Shown here: piece after piece, positions 54,736 through 64,000 of the stretch
How positions within the stretch are numbered: the stretch's first letter is position 1
Layout: each line of letters starts with the position of its first letter
Source of the DNA: Liopterus haemorrhoidalis
Lineage: Eukaryota; Arthropoda; Insecta; Coleoptera; Dytiscidae
Length of the DNA stretch: 64,000 bases
NCBI GenBank assembly: GCA_963971575.1
Contig: OZ020616.1
Span: 3,864,924-3,928,923, forward strand
Reading direction: 5' to 3'
The notes under the pieces: model-generated
Database searches by the model: none
What the model saw: the letters and a program-made list of their open reading frames with translations, nothing else
What the model was told of the DNA's origin: nothing
Translations under genes and position numbers: made by a program

Positions 54736-55382
54736 AAAAAATCAGCTGTGGCCACCACAGGACCGACCGCCATCGTAAAGTACTTATATAAATTACATTC
54801 TAGCAGCAGAGTAGAAATAACTTGGCCTAATATTTTCTAACAGAGATATTATTTATCATGACCATGGAAGCGTTACATATAATTATGAAAAAATTGAGAC
54901 TTCGAAAAAATTTCGAAAAATTTTACAGAAATTATTCGAAATTTTTCATTTTATCAAAAAATGTCTCAAATAAAAGTTATTAGTTATTGCTTTTATAGCT
55001 ACTTTTGTTCAATAATTTTTTTCGAAATATTTTTCTGTTGTGAAATATTCACATCTTAAAATCGACACGAGTAAACTCCCATTTTTAGTCAACCGATTTT
55101 TACCAAAAGTTGATCAACTCGTGCCATTGATGGCAGAAGCTTAAATATGAAGTTTCATAAAAATCCTTTCAGCCGAATTTGCTCTGCACGTGTACACAGA
55201 CGGACAAACGGACAGACAGACAGACGGACAGACAGACAGACGGACAGACAGACCGACAGACATCATGCTAAAAATAGTCAGAACGTTATGTAGGGACCTC
55301 AATTCGTGGAGATCCATCGAAATTTCGAAATTTCAAAATCGGTATGATCACAATATCTCCCTTATATATGTTGGCGGTCGGT
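54736..55382 (-). mobile_element. Helentron-like family K, tandem copy 1
   Basis: In minus orientation: 5' ACCGACCGCCAACATATATA, a GTCY tract (55199-55262), the body, 3' GGCGGTCGGTCCTGTGGTGG with hairpin CTGTGG/CCACAG, and CTGATTTTT. All landmark parts are present. Confidence 0.75.
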
Positions 55383-56015
55383 AAAAATCAGCTGTGGCCA
55401 CCACAGGACCGACCGCCATCACAAAGTGTTTGTATAAAATACATTATAACAGCAGAGTAGTAATTATTGTAAAAGACAATAACGTAAAAAAAAATGTTGG
55501 AAATAAAAGTTGTTAGTTATTGCTTTTATAGCAACTTTTGTTAAATAAATTTTTTCGAAATATTTCTGTTGTGAAATATTCGCTAAAATCTTAAAATCAA
55601 CACGAGTAAAGTCCCATTTTTAGTTAACCGATTTTTACCAAAACTTGATCAACTCGTGTACTTAAATATGAAGTTTCATATAAATCATTTTAGCCGAATT
55701 TGCTCTGCACTTCTACGCAGACCGAAAGGACGGACGGACGGACGGACAAACAGACCGACAGACGGACAGACAGACAGACAGACAGACTTGTGCCATTGAT
55801 GTCAAAAGCTTAAATATGAAGTTTCATAAAAATTCTTTTAGCCGAATTTGCTCTGCACGTGTAGACAGACCGACAGACAGACAGACAGACACACATCATG
55901 CTAAAAATAATCAAAACATTATGTAGGGACCTCAGTTCGTGGAGATCCATCGAAATCTCGAAATGTCAAAATCGGAATGATTACAATACCTCCCTTATAT
56001 ATGTTGGCGGTCGGT
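55383..56015 (-). mobile_element. Helentron-like family K, tandem copy 2 with duplicated microsatellite
   Basis: It abuts tandem copy 1 head to tail, sharing the junction CGGT|AAAAATCAGC. It contains two GTCY tracts (55726-55788 and 55862-55893) separated by a repeat of AGTTTCATAAAAATTCTTTT and TTTGCTCTGCAC, an internal duplication centred on the microsatellite. Confidence 0.7.
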
Positions 56016-56217
56016 AAAAACTGATCAATTTATTTTGAAAATAGAACAAGTTCTATTTTTCATCAACTTTTTATGGAATTCTAGGTAAATTTTTATATTT
56101 AGTTATTGCTAACTGTTTAGTTGTAGTAACTTTCAAGGTTATCAATAAATTGTTCAATTATTAAAAAAAAAGGATCAATTTATTGATCAATAAATTGAAC
56201 TGTGTAAAACCAACTTT

Positions 56218-58257
56218 AATATAACATAGTGTTTCTTTTTCCTTTGCAAACCGGTGAAAAGTCACATAATTTTTCGCGTAAATTTATTGATTGAATTTTT
56301 TTGAATTCTTTCTATATTTATAATATGATTAAGGTATTCAGCCAATTCCAAGAATGATTTAAAACATTTTTCCAGAAACAAATTAATTTTATTTAGTTAT
56401 AAAATTGCAGTAAAATATAAAACTATTTTCGAGAAACAAAACAAATGAAAAGCCACAAAAAATAATAAAAACATCCCACTGTACCTGTTTTAAAAACTTT
56501 TCCGAACTATATTACAAATATCCTTTTACACAAATTTATTACTACATTTATTGGAGTTTTTAAAATATTCAAACACCTTTACGTAGAATTTCTTATAAAT
56601 CCTGAAACTTTGTATTCTGCAAAAATCGATACAGAACATCTTTATGATTTAGTTTTATTACGCGTCTTGCGTTGAAAAGTAAAGTTCTCTAAACCGATTG
56701 AATGATTCATGACACAGAAGCGACCAGCAAACGTATATTATGGTGCAGTGATACTTAAATGTAATGACCTTGAAGACCCCTATAATAAAAATTTTCCCGA
56801 CGGTCCCCCTTGCCACAACCCGTAGATATTTAAACAAGTACTCATTAATACCGTTTATATAAATGAAGTATCTAGTTTTATAGCTTAAAGCGGAGATTAC
56901 CAAAGAAGGCCACCCGGAATCCCTCGCTGGATGTTGCTGTGGATACTTGGGTATCCAAAACTGGGTAAAGCCAGTCCCGATTCTGTATTTGTACCAGAAT
57001 TCAACCAAGATGCAATTTTTCGTTCCAATTATACAAAATTGCTGAAAAGATGATATTTACGGAACGCGGTTATTGAAGTTTGATAGGTTGATTACTAATC
57101 AAAACAACCAAGATTGAATCCTGTGTTTTCTCGGTTTTTTACTTCCCTCCACTTTTTTATAACGCGAAACTGTCCTATGTTCAAATAATCCATGAAAAAT
57201 TCATCATCATCGCTTCCAATCGACAATGAATCAATTAAAAGTATCTCGTTTAATAAATATTGTTAATAAATATTGTTAATAAATATTTATATATAGATAT
57301 GTAATATGCAGAACACCATAAAATATTTTGGTTATGGTTTTAAACAGAACTGTCATTTAAATGACGTTTCCCCTTAAATAATCACCAACAAAAATCATTA
57401 CTAATAGCAACCAATTATCTGCTTACTCTCTTATATTTACTATAAATTAAAAGATTTTAGAATTATGATAATAAAAAAAGTAATACATTACCAAAGATTC
57501 AAATAGTTTTATGATTTTAGTTCAAAATTATTGTTTTATAAATTTAACACTGACATATTCTGTGGAAATTTTTAGACTTTAATTCCAGAAAATGTTAACC
57601 GAACTCATATATAAACGGCCGTTTACTGACGATGGGGATCAGATGTATCTGTTTCAAGACGCGAATAACTGAATTCTTTGAGGGACTCTGAGTTGACTAT
57701 CTGGTGATCTACTCGATTTCATTTTAATCTAAATTCATTAATTTTTGTTTTTAAATTTATTCATTTATTAAAAATGACACCAAAACTTTCAAAACAATAT
57801 TTAAAATTCATTTAACTTGTAAATATTGTACTTAAATAATATAAATTTTAAACTGAATTTTTATTTAACATTGTGTAACTCTTCATATTCAAAATCCAAA
57901 TGTTCAACAACACAACATGACTGATCCATCAGTTCGTAAGTACACTCATAATGTTGAACCCTTTATAAAACTCTTAGTACCCGAACTCCTTGGTCAGCAA
58001 TCTCACTTCAGTTTGAGATTATAGTTCTTACATTTTAATTTTTGGCTTAAGTTACAAAATTGCCTTCGGACATTGGCTGGTTTAATGGCCCCTTCCGTCC
58101 AGCACAAAGGCTGACAATACTGTGGTGACGCTAAATCGGAGGCTGGATTGGACGTTATTTCATTATAATTATAAAAATTAAATCAGTAAATATTTCGATA
58201 TGTTTACACTATACAAGTGGCACGCTACAATAAATGTTTCCCGTTAAACTGAACTTT
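56218..58257. other. Long unassigned stretch
   Basis: Two kb without any delimited repeat or recognised gene. A minus frame of 116 codons (56658-57008) contains stop-free but unremarkable sequence with no motif. GGAACGCGGTTATTGAA at 57061 resembles words in the MITE at 62301. Confidence 0.35.
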
Positions 58258-58490
58258 AATCCACGTATTAACAGCTTTAATTTGATTCGCCACTACAAAT
58301 TTTTTTTAAAATAAATATTTTTTTCCGATAAAAACATATATTTTTTACGTCGCAGTATTCCTAGTTCTCAGTTTCCTATACATATGTGGGTCAAAGAGTT
58401 GTATAAGCATGCCTATCACAATTTCTACCGAACAGACAGACACATTAGTGAGGATATAAAGGCTACTTGGACTAGCCCACAAAACGTAAA
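58258..58490 (-). mobile_element. Decayed 5' end of Helentron-like family B
   Basis: It matches family B (CCACGTATTAACAGCTTTAA; GTGGGTCAAAGAGTTGTATA; CCGAACAGACAGACACA; AAAACGTAAAAAT) with many changes; it is the oldest-looking member. Confidence 0.5.
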
Positions 58491-58925
58491 AATTATAAAT
58501 AATATTTTTAATTTCATATATTGTTTTATGTTTAACAAATTTTAAATTAGTAATTAAATATGCCCAACACTCCTAAAATTTGAGAAACACGAATGTATTT
58601 GTTGTTGCACATCGGTTGAGAAACACTAATATATGAAACATAATAATATTAGTGTTGCACCAACAGTTCACCATTTGACATGCATTCTCTATTTATATTC
58701 ATTTTTTAGACTCAACCGGATATAACACATGTGAATTATTATGTCTTTGTATTTTCTTACGTTATGCACTGTATATTTGTACTTCATTCAAACGGCGCAA
58801 CATAAATTACTATTAGATCTTTTAAAACTAATTCATGTATTCTTTGCAAGCTTTTCATGTTTCCTGTGGCATACATAACAATTTTTAATTTTTAGCAATG
58901 ACAAGTCAAATATCCACAATCAACT
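58491..58925. other. Unassigned stretch
   Basis: No gene. TTGAGAAACAC occurs twice (58582, 58618), possibly decayed hAT ends. Confidence 0.3.
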
Positions 58926-58933
58926 ATCTATAT

Positions 58934-59155
58934 CAGGGCTTCTTAAACTTTTTCATATAGCGACCCCCTTCAAGCCTAGGAAATTTTAAACGACCCACCA
59001 TGTAATGAAATTAATATTGACCGTAGATATAGGTGTAATATCGCGACATTGTAGAATCTACCTTGTAGATTCTAAAAATTTATTTATTATTACCCAAAAG
59101 TAGCAGATCTTTGCAACCCCCCGGGGGGTCGGGACCCACAGTTTAAGAAGCTCTG
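58934..59155. mobile_element. hAT-type MITE, 222 bp
   Basis: Ends CAGGGCTTCTTAAACTT and GTTTAAGAAGCTCTG are inverted. ATCTATAT is duplicated exactly at 58926-58933 and 59156-59163. Subterminal GCGACCCCC and CCCCCGGGGGGTCGGGACCC words. Confidence 0.9.
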
Positions 59156-59163
59156 ATCTATAT

Positions 59164-59907
59164 AACAGTTCAAATTTTTAATATTCATCTATTATATAAA
59201 CATGGGCTTTTATCCCCTTATTCAACTATTTTCAATATACATTTTTAATTGAACATCGGGAGTTGAATTCATTAAACTATTTAAAAAAAACTTATTTCTA
59301 GCAAGGTGGACGATCCCATGTCTTTACAACAAATTAATTTTCATACCCCTATTCTCTGTACCAGAAATCCATCTCTTTTCTACCTTCCTCAAGCTCATTC
59401 CAATTTATTTATCAAATCTCCCATAAATCGTATGTGCTCAAATTATATTCTAAATGAATTTCTTGTAAATCTTTTTTGAATTTCTGTATCAATTCTCCAT
59501 ATTCTATTAAATTTATGTGCTATTTTTTTAAAATATTTATATATTTTTTGTCACTTTAAGATAATCTTTATTCTCTAGACTTGATTGTAATCTACTATTA
59601 TATTGTACAAGTGTTGGTATGTATGTTCTATTCAACTTCTGGTGTATCTTCATTTTTCCGGTAACGCGGAGAGAGGAAAATGAACCGCCGTCTTATCCGG
59701 GTGATATTTTTTTAGTGCTAAGGCTTAATTTTATTTCGACAGGGGGTACTGACTAATTTTTATTGATAAAAATCATGCATTTTTTCCTCGAAACCGTGTC
59801 GAATCAAAGTCACCATTGATCGGCACGGACAGGTTTTATCAGACGATAATTCAAAAATATTCTTAATACAAGACGGCCGGTCCAGAATATTTACGACGAG
59901 AATCAAA
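59164..59907. other. Unassigned stretch
   Basis: No gene or element limits recognised; the part at 59650-59700 (CGGTAACGCGGAGAGAGG) is GC-richer. Confidence 0.3.
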
Positions 59908-60360
59908 GTGTTAAATGGTAATAATGGTGCGAGATAATATTTTGAGGTATCAGAAAACATTTTTCAAAGAATGTGGGCCATTATTTTAGCATTTTGAGGC
60001 AAAAATATGCTTACAAGGTTTCAAAATGAGACAGTTGTCAAATTGTTTGCATTTTAAAATGGGACGAGATTTCACATTTTGAACGTGTTTCTGGACAGAA
60101 GAATACTAATTAAGGATTTAAGGTGAAGTAACAATAAAGTTTAAGACATTTGCAGGTCGAATTTCCATAAAATAGTGTTAAAAAAGATTTATATATATTA
60201 AAAATTTTAGGGTTAATGAAAGTGTTAAGTGGTGATAATGGTTCAAGATAGCTTTTTTGACGTGCGAGATAATATTTTGAAGCATCGGAAAATATTTTTC
60301 AAAGGATCTTGGCCATTATTGGATCATTTTGAGACAAAAATATGCTTACAAGATTTCAAA
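59908..60360. repeat. Direct duplication, two diverged units 310 bp apart
   Basis: 59908-60026 and about 60220-60360 share AGATAATATTTTGA, GGCCATTATT and AAAAATATGCTTACAAG. The second unit has an extra 18 bp (AGCTTTTTTGACGTGCG). Confidence 0.6.
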
Positions 60361-60433
60361 AGGTGACATCTGTCAAATTTTTTTCAATTTAATATGTGAC
60401 GAGAAGTGCGACAAAATGCCTTATTATATTAAA

Positions 60434-60513
60434 TCGAGTCGCGAAGCGACGAGTTTTAACAACGTAGGGGAGAAGACCGGCGTAGCCGGGCTGAGGCCCC
60501 TAGTTTTGTATAT
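60434..60513. other. Chain of short GC-rich hairpins
   Basis: GTCGC-GAA-GCGAC (60438-60450) is followed by TAGGGG (60475-60480)...CCCCTA (60496-60501), which encloses CCGGC-GTA-GCCGG (60477-60489 region). These stems are packed in 70 bp of otherwise AT-rich DNA. No coding, no known RNA class recognised. Confidence 0.5.
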
Positions 60514-60673
60514 TTTTGCTTTTTGTAAATTATTAATTATTGCTGTGTTTATCACATTTATATGTTTAGCTTAATTTGTACCTGTCCATTTATTGCTTAA
60601 TTCTGTTGGACAGATGTAATCCAGCCATAAGCGTCTTTTTTACGAGCAAGGGGTAAAAACATCGGTCAAAATC

Positions 60674-61052
60674 TACTATAAAACCATGTTGAAGTCGATA
60701 GTTAAATAACTGAACAACTCCCTTTTGTGATTATTACTAGAGCTTTCAGCAAGATTCAACGCCAGCCCATATGGCGACGATTACACAGCAGTGGCTTGAA
60801 AGCACTATACCTGACTTCATATCTCTTGGTAATGGATGTCTAGCAGGTCTTATCTCAATCCCCTGGACTACAAATTGTGCTCCGTGCTTCAGGACATGCA
60901 AGAAGAGACACCCTAATATCGCTGGTCTGAAGCACTCCCTAATAAAGGCAGAGGACGATTTTCCTGTAGATACCCTTCGTAATTCTAGTATTGAGTGGCC
61001 GCAGAGACTTAAGAGCTATGTGACAGCCAGAAGTCGCAATTTTGAAAACTGA
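60674..61052 (+). pseudogene. Tc1/mariner transposase relic, C-terminal half
   Basis: VKIYYKTMLKSIVK leads, after stops, to DSTPAHMATITQQWLESTIP (second catalytic aspartate region) and DFIS. Then in another frame WMSSRSYLNPLDYKLCSVLQ, where SPD of the family is replaced by RSY. Back in the first frame, CKKRHPNIAGLKHSLIKAED and FPVDTLRNSSIEWPQRLKSY follow, to the stop at 61052. At least two frameshifts and loss of that aspartate mean it is dead. It is a different family from the four mariners in this window. No inverted ends were found. Confidence 0.7.
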
Positions 61053-61163
61053 CAGATATTTCTTGTTTAAGATGCATCCATGTAATTTATACTAAAAGCT
61101 AATTAAAGTATCTTTAAGCATCTTGCGGAATTTCTAAAATCTTCGAGACATTATTTACGGTAA

Positions 61164-61636
61164 AGTGGCGAACAGAATGCAACGAGTTCTACTGCGCGTT
61201 GACGGCGTTCGTACGGCGCTATCTGTCAGAAGAAATTTAAAACCAAGCTGTCGTACGCAAGTGCACAGAATGGACAACGTCCTACGGCGTTCGAACCCCG
61301 TTGATACTGAATGTTCGTTAACTTCCAACTTTTGACGCCGTTGAACATTGACGCAGAACACCTAACCTCAGTTTTTACTGAATGGTAAAGTGTTTGTATG
61401 TATAAATAACTTGCATACAACATAAATAACATCACACACAAGTCTTCAACATCCATTATACTTTTAATAAAAGAAAGCGCACGTATAAACACAGATATAG
61501 GTTGTCACGTGACACTTGACGGCGTTAAAAATTGTTGCATTGTGTGCAGGCGAAAATTCTCAACGGCGCTAACGCAACGCCGTCGCAAATGACGGCGCGC
61601 TGACGGCGTAGCGCGCTGTGCATTCTGTTCCAGGCT
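61164..61636. mobile_element. Harbinger-type MITE family P, copy 2
   Basis: 473 bp, TAA on both sides (61161-61163, 61637-61639), ends GGCGAACAGAATGCA and TGCATTCTGTTCCAGGCT. Same length as copy 1 and only scattered base changes; the minus-strand MDDEDL start is changed to MDVEDL. Confidence 0.85.
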
Positions 61637-61639
61637 TAA

Positions 61640-62262
61640 GACTAGGCATATCGATGAATAAATTTCAAGGGATTTAACAATGATCAATTGTTATGTGAAA
61701 CTAGTAAAAAATACAGGAGAGTCAGTTATTTGCAACCTTTGTCATTCAAAAACATGGCCTTCAAATTTAAAATACACCAGTAAAAATTCATAACTTGATC
61801 CATTTACATTTTCAAATTATAATTTATAATTTCACGTTTTGATCTTCAAAATGCAAATAAATACTAAAAATAATGTGAAATGTGAATTTACACACACTTC
61901 AAGGTTTTGTATGTATCTACTAAGTAAAGAAGATTAACAAAGGGTGCGCATAAAAAAAAATCCTCTGTCAGTCAGGAAATTGATTATGACAAACTGAATA
62001 GATCCAGAAGTTTGGCCATAATTTCCAGAGCCGTAACTAGCTTTTTTCTGGCCCTGGGCAATATTTTATAATTGGACATTTATAAAAAAAAAAAGTTCGT
62101 CACTTCTAAAATACAAGTGTTGATCTAAAAAACAAGTCCTCACTCAAATACAATTATTATGTCAATATTTTCTTTTCTGTTTGTTTAATAAATATATTTT
62201 TAATCTTATATATTTCCTAAAAAAAAATGTTTTGCGTTTATTTATCTCTATAATCGAGTAAG
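61640..62262. other. Unassigned stretch with Helentron-like and hAT-like ends
   Basis: TGTGAAATGTGAATTTACAC then GGTTTTGTATGTATC (61878-61917) is a decayed family B 3' end. CAGAGCCGTAACTAGC (62028) is a hAT-type left end; an inverse (GCCTAGTTACGGCACTG) is at 63486-63502, but the flanking octamers differ, so the pair is not proven. Confidence 0.45.
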
Positions 62263-62276
62263 CTATGCACTGTGTT

Positions 62277-63088
62277 TTTTTTTTTTTTTTTTAATCTATA
62301 CAATGTTCCATTACTCGACGAAAGTAACCGCGGTTGAAGTTTCCCGTTCCGAAAGTGTACGACATTAACCTTTTCAGGAAAATTGTTAGGTTTCGGAACG
62401 CGGTTACTGAAAATTTTGGTTACTTTTTTGTTACCAAAGTAACCGTGGGAATATCGCGGTTAGTGTGGTTCTTTGCTCCCACTACAAACTTCAGATCTAA
62501 TGTAAACTACAAAAGGCGGGAATTTCAGAACAATTACAATAAGGCGAGAGTTAAGTGGAGGGAATTAATCGTTTCTTTGTAGTGCAAGTAGTAATTTGTA
62601 ATATTATTTTACTATAGTCTATAATTAAAACAGTAAGAATGAGTGTAAGTAACTAATTTTTAGTAATATTGATCGATGTCGTGAAAAATAATATCGGGAA
62701 AAATCATATATGTTTTTATATAACGTGCCATTGTAAACAAGTACTAATAAAACAAATATTTTTATTAATACGTTTGTAAGAGAATATCTATAACCTATAA
62801 CGTCCATAAAATGATAGTTCAGTTGTCTGTTTTATCAACTGAATTGTGACTACCGTTCCGTAACTAAAACGCGTTTTCAGGTAACCACAACTTACCACGA
62901 CTTTACCGTAACCGCGACCGCGGTAGTTAGGTGTGCAGTTACGGAACATTGTATTAATGGCCTTTGCTACTTTGGCAATTAGCCAGGACGATTTTTATGT
63001 GAGAAAATTTCCATGCCTTAACGGGATTCGAACCCGAGACCTTCGCAACGCAGAGCACATGTGTTACCACTACGCTACGCCGGTCGGC
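62277..63088 (-). mobile_element. tRNA-derived SINE split by a DNA element
   Basis: The minus strand starts GCCGACCGGCGTAGCGTAGT, A box TAGCGTAGTGG, B box GGTTCGAATCC, and ends in an A-run (the T-run 62277-62292). The target TATGCACTGTGTT is duplicated (62264-62276, 63089-63101). Without the nested element at 62301-62951 the SINE is about 159 bp. Confidence 0.85.
62301..62951. mobile_element. 651-bp TA-type MITE nested in the SINE
   Basis: Ends CAATGTTCCATTAC and GTTACGGAACATTG are inverted, with TA on both sides (62299-62300, 62952-62953). Both sides carry GTAACCGCGG/CCGCGGT words. The 82-codon frame at 62334 is not a recognised protein. Confidence 0.75.
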
Positions 63089-63208
63089 TATGCACTGTGT
63101 TCTATTTTAATATAAACGCATTTTACATTGCTGTCAATCAACGGTTGTTATGGAAATGAAATCTCTATGTTCTATGATAAAATAAACTCATTGTATAATA
63201 TAATAATT

Positions 63209-63350
63209 GCCGACCGGTGTAGCGTAGTGGTAACACATGTGCTCTGTTTATTAAGGTATCGGGATCGAATCCCGCTCAGGCATGGAATTTTTCACAAATA
63301 AAAATTGTCCCGGCTAATTGTCACAGTAGCAGAGGCTATTAAAATTTAAA
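63209..63350 (+). mobile_element. tRNA-derived SINE, same family, plus strand
   Basis: It begins GCCGACCGGTGTAGCGTAGT, A box TAGCGTAGTGG and B box GGATCGAATCC (63262-63272). It continues with GTCCCGGCTAATTGTCACAG, as in the minus-strand copy, and ends in an A-run. It lies 120 bp from the other copy in inverted orientation. Confidence 0.8.
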
Positions 63351-63362
63351 AAAAAATACAAT

Positions 63363-63505
63363 AATACAAGTGATGTCCTAAAAAAAAAGGTCATCACTTT
63401 TACAAGTGATTAAAGTGTTAAAAAAAAGAAGGTCCTCACTACTCAAATACAATTATTATGCCAATATTTTTCTTTCTGTGCCCCTGCCTAGTTACGGCAC
63501 TGAGT
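63363..63505. repeat. hAT-type right end with 'GGTCCTCAC' motifs
   Basis: CAAGTGATGTCCTAAAAAAAA and AAGAAGGTCCTCACTACTC lead to the end GCCTAGTTACGGCACTG. The sequence CAAATACAATTATTATG(C/T)CAATATTTT is shared with about 62150-62172, so the two ends come from one family. Confidence 0.55.
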
Positions 63506-63514
63506 ATATGTATA

Positions 63515-64000
63515 CCAGGTCTACAAGTATTTAATGCGGATTTTTTCAAACTTGCCGCGCAAACAGAGTGTATAGTTCAAAGTTTCAACACATATGGCGT
63601 TTTGTTAAGTTATCATTAAGTGTCAAATGCGTATAGGTTATAATTTGAAAAGTGATCATATAGTTTTGTTTTACTGTGTTAAAAATGTAAAATTTTGTGC
63701 CAAATAAAGAGCATTCGCCGACAGTACTACTGTTTTGTTTTCATTTGAAAAAAACTGCTGCTGAATCATACCGACTGCTTAGAGAAGCTTATGGTGAATA
63801 TGCTCCATCGCAAGATACGTGTGAACGATGGTTTCGGCGTTTCAAAAGTGGTGACTTTGATCTTACAGACAAAGAACATGGAAAACCTCCAAAAAAATAT
63901 GAAGATACAAAATTGGAAACATTGCTAGTAGAGCAGTTAGGCGTTAGTCAACAAGCTGTTTCCAATCGCCTACGAGAGATGGGTAAGATCCAGAAAGTCT
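63515..64000 (+). mobile_element. Mariner, second copy, running off the window
   Basis: TA at 63513-63514, then CCAGGTCTACAAGTAT as at 49834. The initiating ATG (63685-63687) is followed directly by TAA where the other copy has TCA. An in-frame 33-nt deletion (11 codons, about 63928) removes part of the helix-turn-helix linker. The rest of the frame (HLKKTAAESYRLLREAYGEY) is alike. It is non-functional from this start; the 3' part is not in view. Confidence 0.85.

Larger units (their letters stand above)
54639..56217. mobile_element. MITE with GTTTTACACAGTTCAATTTA ends, split by two Helentron-like repeats
   Basis: The left end GGTTTTACACAGTTCAATTT at 54643 and the right end AAATTGAACTGTGTAAAACC (to about 56212) are exact inverses. 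Between them, 54736-56015 is two tandem family K repeats; without these the MITE is about 300 bp. Confidence 0.6.

Noticed and set aside
54736..56015. LTR retrotransposon with two LTRs
   Set aside because: The two 640-bp units are adjacent with no internal region, no TG...CA ends, primer-binding site or gag-pol.
56658..57008. 116-codon minus-strand frame
   Set aside because: No recognisable motif, odd composition and no splice-site or neighbour support.
62028..63502. One large hAT element spanning both CAGAGCCGTAACTAG-type ends
   Set aside because: The flanking octamers (ATAATTTC and AGTATATG) do not match, so the ends may come from different insertions or a rearranged one.

Overview
The window is AT-rich arthropod (most likely insect) nuclear DNA. 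It has spliceosomal exon/intron structure, mariner/rosa, hAT, PIF/Harbinger and piggyBac-type elements, tRNA-derived SINEs, and DINE-1/Helentron-like repeats with internal GTCY microsatellites. Multi-copy remnants of families I associate with insects (YqaJ-type element first exon, THAP fragments, a 'CLWDS...ADYCW' family) fit this. A hemipteran is possible but not provable from the sequence. There are no operons, bacterial genes, rRNA genes or conventional tRNA genes.

Only one ordinary cellular gene is supported: a long internal exon on the minus strand (5408-6260, 284 codons) with a good acceptor and donor. Its other exons are not recognisable here. Every other coding stretch belongs to a mobile element and nearly all are broken. 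The exception is a complete 1.3-kb DD41D (rosa-type) mariner at 32744-34042 with 30/30 identical terminal repeats, TA target duplication and an unbroken 356-codon transposase.

Layout. 1-7 kb: THAP relic, short MITEs, a mariner fragment, a Penelope-type hammerhead ribozyme motif, the cellular exon and a YqaJ-element first exon. 7.9-10.4 kb: nested MITEs, including a three-level nest. 10.8-18.7 kb: a THAP-element fragment split by a Helentron-like repeat, a 14-bp minisatellite, a foldback element, GTCY elements and a dead mariner. 19-24.7 kb: Harbinger-type MITEs alternating with THAP-element DNA, a GC-ended element with a MADF-like relic, and a frameshifted multi-copy gene. 25.6-31.4 kb: foldback element, MITEs, a LINE reverse-transcriptase fragment and arrays. 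31.5-34.9 kb: piggyBac-type MITE, intact rosa mariner and an older mariner next to it. 35-49 kb: TTAA, Harbinger and hAT MITEs, and two Helentron-like copies carrying tRNA-like modules. 49.8-53.7 kb: two dead mariners and a SINE with a matching empty site. 54.6-64 kb: tandem Helentron-like copies inside a MITE, degraded DNA, a Tc1/mariner relic, a Harbinger MITE, SINEs with a nested DNA element, and a mariner running off the end.

The region is an accessory graveyard of elements. Many insertions can be ordered in time because the window holds both filled and empty copies of the same target. The least expected structures are: tRNA-like (A box/B box) modules that differ between copies of one Helentron-like family; a hammerhead-like fold; a MADF-like relic inside a MITE with NotI-type GC-rich ends; and a compact hairpin chain near 60.45 kb.
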